This document shows, one piece after another, positions 1 through 6,063 of a DNA stretch of 6,157 nt (position 1 is its first letter; the number at the start of each line of letters is the position of its first letter). This DNA comes from Gemmatimonadaceae bacterium (GTDB lineage Bacteria > Gemmatimonadota > Gemmatimonadetes > Gemmatimonadales > Gemmatimonadaceae): positions 1-6,157 of the forward strand of contig JANWKK010000003.1 in the NCBI GenBank assembly GCA_025451425.1, in the 5' to 3' direction. The notes beneath the pieces were generated by a model, which saw only the letters and a program-made list of their open reading frames with translations, ran no database searches and had not been told where the DNA came from. A program made the position numbers and the translations under genes.

Positions 1-3
1 GCG

Positions 4-31
4 TTGACCCTCGCGAAGCGGTCGCTACATT
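4..31 (+). promoter_or_regulatory. Predicted sigma70-type promoter of lexA
   Basis: TTGACC (4-9) and TACATT (26-31) are separated by 16 bases, a good match to the -35/-10 pattern. Transcription would start near 38, giving a leader of about 65 bases before the lexA ATG. A purine-rich AGAAGAG (87-93) lies 9 bases before the ATG and GAGG (96-99) lies 3 bases before it; the first is the better-placed ribosome site. I see no GAAC-N4-GTTC, CTGT-N8-ACAG or GTTC-N7-GTTC operator here, so how LexA controls its own gene cannot be read from the sequence. The promoter is inferred from consensus only. Confidence 0.5.
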
Positions 32-102
32 GTCACGCCGCCCCGTGCATGTAACGCCTCCCGCCGCTTGGGGAACCACAATTTTCAGAAGAGCCGAGGC
101 TC

Positions 103-771
103 ATGACGGAGCCACTCACACAGCTCGAGAAGCGCGTCTATCACTACATGATAGACTTTTTGGCTGAGAACACTTATCAGCCAAGCATTCGCGAGATCGC
201 GAGACGATTTCGCATCAAGTCAACGAAGACAGTTTCGGACTTGCTGCATGCGCTCGAGAGCAAAGGTTACATCCAGCGCGATGAATCACGTTCGCGCGGG
301 GTACGATTACTCGGTTTCGCCGCCGCGGGTCACACGCAGCCCGTTCCGTACTACGGCAAAGTGCACGCTGGTGAGCCGTCGCTGCTGCCCGAACATCGTA
401 AGTATTTCATAACGATCGATCGTCGATTCGTTCCGAGCGAAGACGTGTTCTTCGTGAAGATCAAAGGCGACAGCATGATGGGTCGCGGCATTCTCGACGG
501 CGATTTCGTGATGGTGTCACCGTCGGCGCGCGCAAAGGACGGCGACATGGTCGCGGCCCGTCTCGGCGACGAAGCAACGGTCAAAACGTTGACGCATCGC
601 GGCGCGACGATCGTGCTCGAGCCGGCCAATCCCGCGGACCGTCCAATCGAAGTTGGACCAAGATCCGACTTCGCCGTGCTCGGTGTTGTGTGTGGTGTAT
701 TCCGCCCCTTCTACGAACAGGAACCGCCGCCGACCTTTATCGACGAAGAGCCGCCGCAGCCGTTCGCTTAG
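103..771 (+). CDS. lexA: LexA repressor (SOS regulator, S24 self-cleaving protease)
   Basis: LexA represses DNA-damage genes; RecA filaments on single-stranded DNA trigger its self-cleavage, releasing the SOS response. The 222-residue protein has an N-terminal winged helix (about 5-70), with QPSIREIARRF in the first helices, TKTVSDLLHALESKGYI in the recognition region and a SRGVRLL wing. The C-terminal S24 domain follows. The cleavage bond is Ala89-Gly90 (VHAGEP), the nucleophile Ser124 (KGDSMM) and the general base Lys161 (TVKTL). The spacings of 35 and 37 residues equal those of E. coli LexA (84, 119, 156), so it should be active. An acidic, proline-rich tail of about 19 residues after FRPF (203) is an unusual extension. 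The ATG at 103 gives the usual LexA N-terminus. The gene is convergent with the TonB-like gene, and their stop codons overlap. A related S24 regulator is possible, but the overall fit favours LexA. Confidence 0.93.
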   Translation: MTEPLTQLEKRVYHYMIDFLAENTYQPSIREIARRFRIKSTKTVSDLLHALESKGYIQRDESRSRGVRLLGFAAAGHTQPVPYYGKVHAGEPSLLPEHRKYFITIDRRFVPSEDVFFVKIKGDSMMGRGILDGDFVMVSPSARAKDGDMVAARLGDEATVKTLTHRGATIVLEPANPADRPIEVGPRSDFAVLGVVCGVFRPFYEQEPPPTFIDEEPPQPFA

Positions 772-779
772 CGATCGCT
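770..779. repeat. Perfect 10-base palindrome at the convergent stop codons
   Basis: AGCGATCGCT is its own reverse complement and begins inside the overlapping stop codons of lexA and the TonB-like gene. With no loop and no adjacent T-run it is a poor terminator candidate. I see no better hairpin plus T-tract close by on either side, so the transcription end of both units must lie inside the opposite gene or depend on Rho. Confidence 0.35.
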
Positions 780-1583
780 GCCCTTTCCGTCGGCCGCGAC
801 CGTCTTGTCCTTGTCCTTCTCGCGACGCTCTTTTTCCTTACGCTCGCGAATGCGGCGCACGGCGTCGCGGAACTCGTCCTCGCTGATCGACTGCTGCGTA
901 TGCAGCTGAATGTCGTTGTACATGAACGCGCGATTGCGCGCGTCGATCGGTGATTGACCGCTGCCAACCTTGAGGGGCAGCGCGGCGAGGATCGCGTTAG
1001 GTATCGTGAACTTCCCGAGCCGAATGCCCGTGGGATCCCAGCCCCACTTCTTGCCATCCGCAGTGGTCTTCGTCCAGTCGCCGGGCTCGCGGCCGGCATG
1101 TTCGGCCGCGTACGTCGCTGAATCGAAGTACACGCCAAACGCAGCCATCACCGCCGAGTCGACTTTCTCAGCCGCGGTGCGCGGCGTTGGTTCGTACGGG
1201 GCAGGATTGAGCTGGATTCGCGGGTCAGGCGCGATCGGCTCGACACCCGTTGCGATACCTGCCGGTGCGCCGCCATTGCCTCCGGGCTTTCCTGAGACCG
1301 AACCAGACGTACTGTCCTTTGCGGGCGCGGGCGGAAGCGTGGTTGGAATTGCCGCGGGCGCTTGAAGCGGTGCCGGTCGCCCCTTGGCTGGCTGTGCAGA
1401 CGTCGAGGCCGATCCGTTCCCGACCTGACCGCGTGGCAGGACCATGTACTGCAGTCGCTCAGTCTGCGCGCGATCCTTCGGCAGCCCGATGAGCTGTCCC
1501 AGTGGATAGCGGAATGTGATGGCCGCGAGCGCGAAGATGACGGCGACGTGAATCGCGACCGAGAGCAGCAGCGATTTGCCGCG

Positions 1584-1592
1584 CTCCTTCTA
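1584..1592 (-). other. In-frame amber codon followed directly by a Shine-Dalgarno-like AAGGAG
   Basis: On the - strand the sequence reads GAC TAG AAG GAG CGC. TAG (1592-1590) is codon 14 of the TonB-like frame, and AAGGAG (1589-1584) follows at once. AAGGAG could serve as a ribosome site for restart at a non-AUG codon: the first CTG in frame is at 1571-1569, 12 bases on. It could equally be ordinary Lys-Glu coding. TAG also ends lexA, the FAH gene and the partial gene at the right edge, so it is a working stop here and genome-wide recoding is unlikely. Confidence 0.6.
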
Positions 1593-1627
1593 GTCGATCG
1601 TCAGATTCAGCCTTTCGCGCTTTGGCT

Positions 1628-2812
1628 TCACGCAACCTCCGCCATCAGATTGGCCAGCACTCTTCCCGCGCGTCGCGCCGCTTCGGCAATTCGTTCAGGG
1701 GCGGTTATGAAGGATACGCGAAAGAAGCCCTCTCCGCCCGCCCCAAATGCGGAACCGGGCATGATCACTACCCCTTCGTCCTCCAAAAGTCGCTCAGCGA
1801 AGAGTCCGCTCGGAACGTCTTCGGGTAATCGGATCCAAAGATACATCGCGGCCTTGGGCACGTCACACCCAAATCCAGCATCCCGGAAGGCCCGTACCGC
1901 GGCGTCTCGGCGCTCCCTGAATGTCGCGACATTTCGCGGCACAAAATCGGCCCAGCTCTGCAGTGCAGCAACCCCGGCAGCCTGCACGGCCATGAACTGG
2001 CCGGTGTCGACGAAGGATTTGACCTTCGCCAACGTCGCGCAAATCGCTGGACTCGCAACGGCCCAGCCGCACCGCCACCCCGTCATGTTGTACGTCTTCG
2101 AGAGCGAGTGGAATTCGATTGCGACGTCGCGCGCGCCGTCGATCTCGAAGATGCTTGGCGGTACGTAGCCGTCGTAGGCGAGCTCCGAATAGGCGTTGTC
2201 GTAGACGAGCAGGATGTCCAACTCGCGGCACCGTGCAACGACCCGCTCCAGGTACTCGATCGGCGCGATCGCCGCGGTTGGATTGTTCGGGTAGTTCAAA
2301 TAGAGAATCCGCGTGTTCTGCAGTATGTCACGCGGGATCTCATCCAGATCGACTAAGAATTCTGTACGAGGCCGGAGCGGATACCGGTAGGGCTTGGCCC
2401 CGGCGAACAGCGTTCCGCCTTGGTAGGCGTTATAGCCAGGCTCGGGAATGATGGTGCGCGTGCCGGGTTCGGCGTAAGCGAGCGCCAAGTGCGAGATGCC
2501 TTCCTTGGATCCGATGAGCGGGACGATCTCCGACAGCGGATCTGGCCGGAATCCGAACCGCTTCTCGGTCCACGCCGCGACCGCTTCTCGAAAAGGGAGA
2601 TAGCCCAGTCCAAAGCCATAGCGGCTCATCATGGGCTTGCTCGCCGCGTCGCTGAGCGCCTGAAACACTGCGGCTGGTGGCGCGAGGTCGGCATCGCCGG
2701 CGCCCAAATCGATCACGTCGAGACCACGCTCGAGCAGCTGGCGCTTACGCTGCGGAATCGTCGCCAGCGGGTACTCGGGCAGTGTCTTGAATCGCTCGGC
2801 GTGTTTCGGCAC
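1628..2812 (-). CDS. PLP-dependent aminotransferase, class I/II (LL-diaminopimelate aminotransferase-like)
   Basis: Transfers an amino group between an amino acid and a 2-oxoacid using pyridoxal phosphate, in the cytoplasm. The 394-residue length is typical of fold-type I enzymes. Visible residues are the Asn of YPNNPT (N177), Asp205 and Tyr208 (VYDNAYSELAY) binding the cofactor, Schiff-base Lys239 in SLSKTYNMTGWR with phosphate-binding Arg247, and the substrate-carboxylate Arg365 (FFRVSF). The SLSKTYNMTGWR block and the N-terminal DVIDLGAGDADL strand resemble DapL-type LL-diaminopimelate aminotransferases of lysine and cell-wall synthesis. Aspartate or succinyl-diaminopimelate aminotransferase activity cannot be excluded; the neighbours do not settle it. 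I chose GTG at 2812-2810 because AGGAG sits four bases upstream and the start shares one base with the FAH stop (TAGTG). The open frame continues 104 codons further, but only through FAH coding sequence. The stop overlaps the next gene's start (GTGA). Confidence 0.88.
   Translation of the reverse strand: MPKHAERFKTLPEYPLATIPQRKRQLLERGLDVIDLGAGDADLAPPAAVFQALSDAASKPMMSRYGFGLGYLPFREAVAAWTEKRFGFRPDPLSEIVPLIGSKEGISHLALAYAEPGTRTIIPEPGYNAYQGGTLFAGAKPYRYPLRPRTEFLVDLDEIPRDILQNTRILYLNYPNNPTAAIAPIEYLERVVARCRELDILLVYDNAYSELAYDGYVPPSIFEIDGARDVAIEFHSLSKTYNMTGWRCGWAVASPAICATLAKVKSFVDTGQFMAVQAAGVAALQSWADFVPRNVATFRERRDAAVRAFRDAGFGCDVPKAAMYLWIRLPEDVPSGLFAERLLEDEGVVIMPGSAFGAGGEGFFRVSFITAPERIAEAARRAGRVLANLMAEVA
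1636..1640 (-). promoter_or_regulatory. Ribosome binding site supporting the upstream GTG of the TonB-like gene
   Basis: GGAGG lies inside the last aminotransferase codons, four bases before the GTG at 1631. Its strength and position, the same geometry as at the aminotransferase start, argue that the GTG was the ancestral start and that the amber codon interrupts a once continuous gene. Confidence 0.6.
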
Positions 2813-3453
2813 TAAGCTCCTGCCTTGACTGGATTCCGGACGCGGCTCACTCCAACAATCTCGACCTCTACCTCGTCGCCATCCTCGAGGATCCCGACGC
2901 CAGACGGCGTCCCAGTCGCGAAGACGTCGCCGGGTTCGAGCGTCATCACGTTCGAAACGTAGACGAGCAGATCGGGAATCGAGAAGAGCATTTCGGAAGC
3001 CGATCCTCGCTGGCGTTCCGCGCCGTTCACTCTTGTAACTACTGTGAGTGACGACAAATCGTTTGGAACGGCACCGAGGTCTCCGATCGGGCAGAAGGTG
3101 TCGAAGCCCTTCGCGCGCGTCCATTGTGAATCGACGCGCTGAAGATCACGTGCGGTGACGTCATTGAGCGCAACGATGCCGCGAATCGCCGCCGTCGCCT
3201 CGCGCGCCGACGCGTGTCGAAGACGCTTGCCAATGACGAGACCAATCTCGCCTTCATGCTCAACCTGCTTCGACTGCTTCGGCAGCGCGATCGCGTCGCC
3301 GGACGCGATGATGCTCGAGGGCGGTTTGAGGAAGAAAAGCGGCTCTTTCGGTATCTCATGCCCTAGCTCTTTGGCGTGCTCGGTGTAGTTGCGTCCGATG
3401 CAAACGATTTTGGATGGTTGTGCGATTGGCATGCTGTGTTGTGAATTTGTCAT
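2812..3453 (-). CDS. Fumarylacetoacetate hydrolase (FAH) family protein, FAHD1-like
   Basis: FAH-fold enzymes use a divalent metal to cleave or decarboxylate 2-oxo or acylpyruvate-type acids. FAHD1-like members act as acylpyruvases or oxaloacetate decarboxylases, and relatives isomerise 2-hydroxyhepta-2,4-dienedioate in aromatic breakdown. The 213 residues form a single FAH catalytic domain. IVCIGRNYTEHAKELG near the start carries His26 and Glu29, matching the catalytic pair of FAHD1. VEHEGEIGLVIG gives metal ligands Glu67 and Glu69, and LNDVTARDLQ gives Asp98. Lys115 (RAKGFDTFCPIG) and FATGTPSGVGI complete the site. Which substrate is used cannot be read from sequence. The ATG at 3453 overlaps the dinG TGA as ATGA; no Shine-Dalgarno precedes it or the alternative ATG at residue 8 (3432), so translation probably depends on coupling to dinG. 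Neighbouring genes do not suggest a catabolic pathway. Confidence 0.9.
   Translation of the reverse strand: MTNSQHSMPIAQPSKIVCIGRNYTEHAKELGHEIPKEPLFFLKPPSSIIASGDAIALPKQSKQVEHEGEIGLVIGKRLRHASAREATAAIRGIVALNDVTARDLQRVDSQWTRAKGFDTFCPIGDLGAVPNDLSSLTVVTRVNGAERQRGSASEMLFSIPDLLVYVSNVMTLEPGDVFATGTPSGVGILEDGDEVEVEIVGVSRVRNPVKAGA
2817..2821 (-). promoter_or_regulatory. Ribosome binding site of the aminotransferase gene
   Basis: AGGAG lies inside the last codons of the FAH gene, four bases before GTG at 2812. It decides the aminotransferase start and supports translational coupling across the TAGTG junction. Confidence 0.7.
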
Positions 3454-5975
3454 GCTGGTTTGAAAAACGCGCGCACATCATTCACCACGTCGCTCCACGG
3501 ACCGATCGTCCGACGAGCACCCGGCAAACCGTCCAGCAAACCACGCCCGTACGCTTTCGTCACGATGCGCGGGTCAGCAATCACTACGACGCCGCGATCC
3601 GTTCCGCTGCGAATGAGCCGACCAAATCCCTGCTTCAGTCGCAGCGCAGCATGCGGCAACATGTACTCGATGAACGCGTCACCACCGCGAGAAGCGATCG
3701 CCTCGCAATGCGCGGCCGTGACAGGCTCGGATGGCACGCGAAAGGGCAGCTTCGCCAACATCAGCGCCCGCAGCGCGTCGCCAGGTACGTCGACGCCCTC
3801 CCAAAACGACGCGGTCCCGAGCAGGACCGCTCGACCGCACTCTCGAAAGCGAGCGAGGAGCGCGTCTCGACCGTCTTCACCGTGCACGAGGAGTGGCCAC
3901 CGACGGTCAGCACCGCGGGCACGCAGCTCCGTCGCCATCGCACGAACGTCACGGTGGCTCGTGAAGAGCACGAACATGCCGCCGTCCGCGGCGGCGGCGA
4001 GATCGAGCGCGAGTCGTGCCGACGCGATCTGATGTCCCGCCGCGTCCACGTTAGGCGCCGGTACGTCGGTCGCGATGGCAAGCAGCGCCTGCTCCCGATA
4101 CCGGAACGGTGACGGATAGAGACCAGTCCGCGGCGTCACGTCCGGCTCCGTGAGCCCGAGGCGGCTCGCGAGAAAGCCAAAATCAGCGGTCGGAGCATTC
4201 GCGACGTCTCGTAACGCATTTTGGACGCGTCCGCCCGCGGCGAGCGTCGCACTCGTCACGATCGTCGTCGTGTTGCGCTTGAACAAATCCTCACGAAGTA
4301 CTGGTGCGAGGTCGAGCGGCACGCTCGTCACCGCGGCAGAGCGCTCCCGGCCCTTTGCCTCGATCCAACGCACCGTCGCGTCGCCCGGCGGTGGATCCAG
4401 CGCCTGACGCAATGCATCACCAGCGAGCTGCAAGCGTCGGATCACCGCGCGCAGCTCGTTCATGAGCGGTGCAAGCTGCTCATCGAGCCGCGTGCTCCCT
4501 TCGATGCGCTCGCGCACGAGCGCCAATCCCTGATGCAGAAGCCGAATCTGATCGAACGTGTCGTCGAGGGCGCGACGCAATCCGGTTTGCCAAATCGGAT
4601 CCTTCGCAAAGCGCTCGGTCAGTCGAAACACCGATTGCCCGGACTCGTTGAGCAGCAACTCGAGGAGATCGAAGACCATCGAGCTCTTGTCGCGCACGGC
4701 GCTCACTGCTGGCGCGAGCCGAGCGTGAACGAGATCGAGGCTCGCGGTGCTGAGCAGGTCGTCGCTCGTCGAGAGCCGACCGACGAGCGCCGGCAGCAAG
4801 CCGCGGCCGCGACGCTCGAGACGGTTGAACAAACGCTGAAGTGAGCGTCGCGTCGCGGTCATACCGAGGTGCGCCGCCGCTGCATCCTCGAGATGGTGTC
4901 CTTCGTCGATGACCAGGCGCGTGTAGGCAGGCAACACCGCGGCCTCCTCCCAATTATTCGAGGCACGCCTAACGGCCACGTCGGACATGAGGAGATGATG
5001 ATTGACGACGATGACATCCGCCTGCGCCGCCTCGCGTCGCGCCTTGAAGAGGAAGCACTTGTCATAGACCGGACACTTGAGCCGTAGACACAGATCCGGC
5101 TCGGCCGCGACCTCGTCCCACAACTCCGGTCGCGGCGGCGTGGGCAGATCGCTCAATGAGCCGTCCGCCGTCCGCTCGGCCCACGCGGCGATCGACTGAA
5201 GCTCGTCGCGCTGGCCGTCGTCGAGCAGCGCCCCCGCCGCAGCGCGCGCCTGCTCGAGACGTTGCAAGCAGAGGTAATTGCGCCATCCCTTGAGCAGCGC
5301 GAATCGAACTCGCTGGTCGGAGAGCGCGTTTGCCAGGAACGGCAGGTCCTTGCCGACGAGCTGTTCTTGCAAATTGATGGTGTTCGTCGACACGATCGTG
5401 CGTTCGCCATTGGCCGCCGCCCACCGCAACGCGGGCACGAGATAGCCCAGCGACTTCCCGACGCCTGTACCTGCCTCGAGCAGCCCCACGCCGCCGTTGT
5501 TGAACAGTCGCGCCACTTCCACCGCCATCTCGCGCTGGCTCGCGCGGTCTTCGTATCTCGTTAGGTGCGCGGCGATCGGGCCTTCGGGACCGAGGTCCCG
5601 ATTCACCGCGCCTTCCTCGAGCAGCGTGGTTTTGCGTGCCTGCGGTACCTCGACGACGACGTACAGCTCGGTCGCGAAGTTGTCGACGATTCCGAAACCG
5701 ATGCCGTCGTCGTGCACCCGCGCCGCGATCTCGAGGTCCTGGTTGGAGGGCTCGAGGATGCCGGAGGGGTGGTTGTGGACGAGCATCTCGCCGCGTTGAG
5801 CAAAGCCCGGCAGCGCGAGCACTTTCCCGACGTCTCCCCGCGCCGCCACGCGCGCGGACTGCACGACACCATCCTCATCGACTCCGCAAACGAAGCAGAC
5901 CTCGCGACCCTGGGCGAGGCGAATGGCGGCCTTGATCGCTAATGCGGCTTTGGGAGAAAGGCGGTCGCACGGCAC
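3450..5975 (-). CDS. dinG: DinG-family Fe-S helicase with N-terminal JAMM/RadC-like domain
   Basis: DinG is a 5'-3' superfamily 2 DNA helicase of the XPD family that unwinds forked, R-loop and other structured DNA during repair. The 841-residue protein starts with a JAMM domain (about 1-112): Glu25, then His67 and His69 in HNHPSG, Ser77 and Asp80, fitting the E / HxH-x7-S-x2-D zinc-site pattern and resembling RadC. The helicase follows: Q-motif-like region YEDRASQREM (141-150), Walker A EAGTGVGKS (167-175, Lys174), Fe-S cysteines 236, 296, 301 and 307 (the last three spaced 5 and 6, as in E. coli DinG), DEGH box (357-360), SFWEGVDVPG (723-732) and QGFGRLIR (782-789). All key residues are present, so both parts look functional. 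It lacks the DnaQ-like exonuclease of the Firmicutes fusions. GTG at 5975 is the only usual start before Glu25; upstream codons hold no ATG, GTG or TTG before a TAA at 6041-6039. First gene of the four-gene operon. Confidence 0.92.
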   Translation of the reverse strand: MPCDRLSPKAALAIKAAIRLAQGREVCFVCGVDEDGVVQSARVAARGDVGKVLALPGFAQRGEMLVHNHPSGILEPSNQDLEIAARVHDDGIGFGIVDNFATELYVVVEVPQARKTTLLEEGAVNRDLGPEGPIAAHLTRYEDRASQREMAVEVARLFNNGGVGLLEAGTGVGKSLGYLVPALRWAAANGERTIVSTNTINLQEQLVGKDLPFLANALSDQRVRFALLKGWRNYLCLQRLEQARAAAGALLDDGQRDELQSIAAWAERTADGSLSDLPTPPRPELWDEVAAEPDLCLRLKCPVYDKCFLFKARREAAQADVIVVNHHLLMSDVAVRRASNNWEEAAVLPAYTRLVIDEGHHLEDAAAAHLGMTATRRSLQRLFNRLERRGRGLLPALVGRLSTSDDLLSTASLDLVHARLAPAVSAVRDKSSMVFDLLELLLNESGQSVFRLTERFAKDPIWQTGLRRALDDTFDQIRLLHQGLALVRERIEGSTRLDEQLAPLMNELRAVIRRLQLAGDALRQALDPPPGDATVRWIEAKGRERSAAVTSVPLDLAPVLREDLFKRNTTTIVTSATLAAGGRVQNALRDVANAPTADFGFLASRLGLTEPDVTPRTGLYPSPFRYREQALLAIATDVPAPNVDAAGHQIASARLALDLAAAADGGMFVLFTSHRDVRAMATELRARGADRRWPLLVHGEDGRDALLARFRECGRAVLLGTASFWEGVDVPGDALRALMLAKLPFRVPSEPVTAAHCEAIASRGGDAFIEYMLPHAALRLKQGFGRLIRSGTDRGVVVIADPRIVTKAYGRGLLDGLPGARRTIGPWSDVVNDVRAFFKPA

Positions 5976-6063
5976 GACACAATATACCGAACAAAAACCA
6001 ATAGCGCTGGAACCGCGCGCCCCTCTCGACGCGCCGTCTTACCGTCCTGACCCCGGACTCTTC
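5976..6063 (-). other. Intergenic gap before the dinG operon
   Basis: This 88-base gap is the only sizeable - strand gap. Its upstream part is GC-rich (GCGCG...CGCGC could pair as a short five-base stem with a ten-base loop), then TTGGTTTTTG and the TATATT element follow. A terminator for the upstream gene would have to be the weak hairpins plus T5 here; none is convincing. A single GTTC occurs, but no paired SOS operator. Confidence 0.4.
5981..5986 (-). promoter_or_regulatory. Predicted -10 element of the dinG operon, giving a leaderless or near-leaderless mRNA
   Basis: TATATT on the - strand ends five bases before the dinG GTG. Transcription starting six to seven bases downstream would begin at or next to the start codon, and no Shine-Dalgarno is present, consistent with leaderless translation. 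No TTGACA-like -35 lies 16-18 bases upstream, so this is a weak or activator-dependent call from an AT-rich patch in GC-rich surroundings. Confidence 0.35.

Larger units (their letters stand above)
768..1631 (-). pseudogene. TonB-like membrane-anchored protein interrupted by an in-frame amber codon
   Basis: The reading frame starts at GTG (1631-1629), overlapping the aminotransferase TGA as GTGA, with GGAGG four bases upstream. It runs MKPKRERLNLTID, meets TAG at 1592-1590, then continues KERGKSLLLSVAIHVAVIFALAAI without further stops to TAA at 770-768 (287 codons plus stop). The membrane segment (about 21-40) matches the E. coli TonB anchor LLSVCIHGAVV, with Ser and His four residues apart (S24, H28); that His is needed in TonB for proton-motive coupling through ExbB/ExbD. 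A Pro/Ala/Gly-rich linker (about 77-150) follows, like the periplasm-spanning part of TonB. Residues about 152-260 (containing KKWGWDPTGIRLGKFTIPNA) form a domain I do not recognise and which lacks an obvious TonB C-terminal pattern. The tail (250-287) is highly charged. After the TAG there is no ATG, GTG or TTG until ATG at 1445, which would delete the anchor. Alternatives are a sequencing error, amber readthrough, or a rare CTG start at 1571. The anchor assignment is firm; whether the gene is intact is open. Confidence 0.65.

Noticed and set aside
73..86. GAAC followed by CACAATTTTC before lexA as a Gram-positive-type SOS box
   Set aside because: Only the left half-site matches; the right half lacks GTTC, and the site lies well downstream of the predicted promoter.
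1..102. A partial gene in the first 60 bases
   Set aside because: No frame shows recognisable protein, and the stretch is better explained by the lexA promoter and leader.
768..1445. Starting the TonB-like gene at the ATG at 1445
   Set aside because: This would drop the S-x3-H membrane anchor that is encoded in the same frame just upstream, and there is no good ribosome site there.
2813..3124. Extension of the aminotransferase frame 104 codons upstream to an ATG at 3124
   Set aside because: The extra residues are Arg/Ser-rich out-of-frame translation of the FAH gene, which is clearly coding in its own frame; AGGAG plus GTG at 2812 gives the normal family length.
771..3701. Four copies of GCGATCGC (771, 2265, 3287, 3694), the cyanobacterial HIP1 octamer
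   Set aside because: More than a simple composition estimate predicts, but CGATCG-type strings are frequent throughout this DNA and the copies fall within coding sequence; there is no other cyanobacterial sign. A Markov-corrected whole-genome count would decide.
3414..4844. Long + strand open frames opposite dinG (for example 3414-4112 and 4221-4844)
   Set aside because: They are low-complexity Arg/Ala/Ser-rich translations opposite a fully motif-supported gene, typical antisense shadows in GC-rich DNA.
5988..6015. Two GTTC motifs upstream of dinG as an alphaproteobacterial SOS box
   Set aside because: The two copies are about 17 bases apart rather than the 7 required for GTTC-N7-GTTC.
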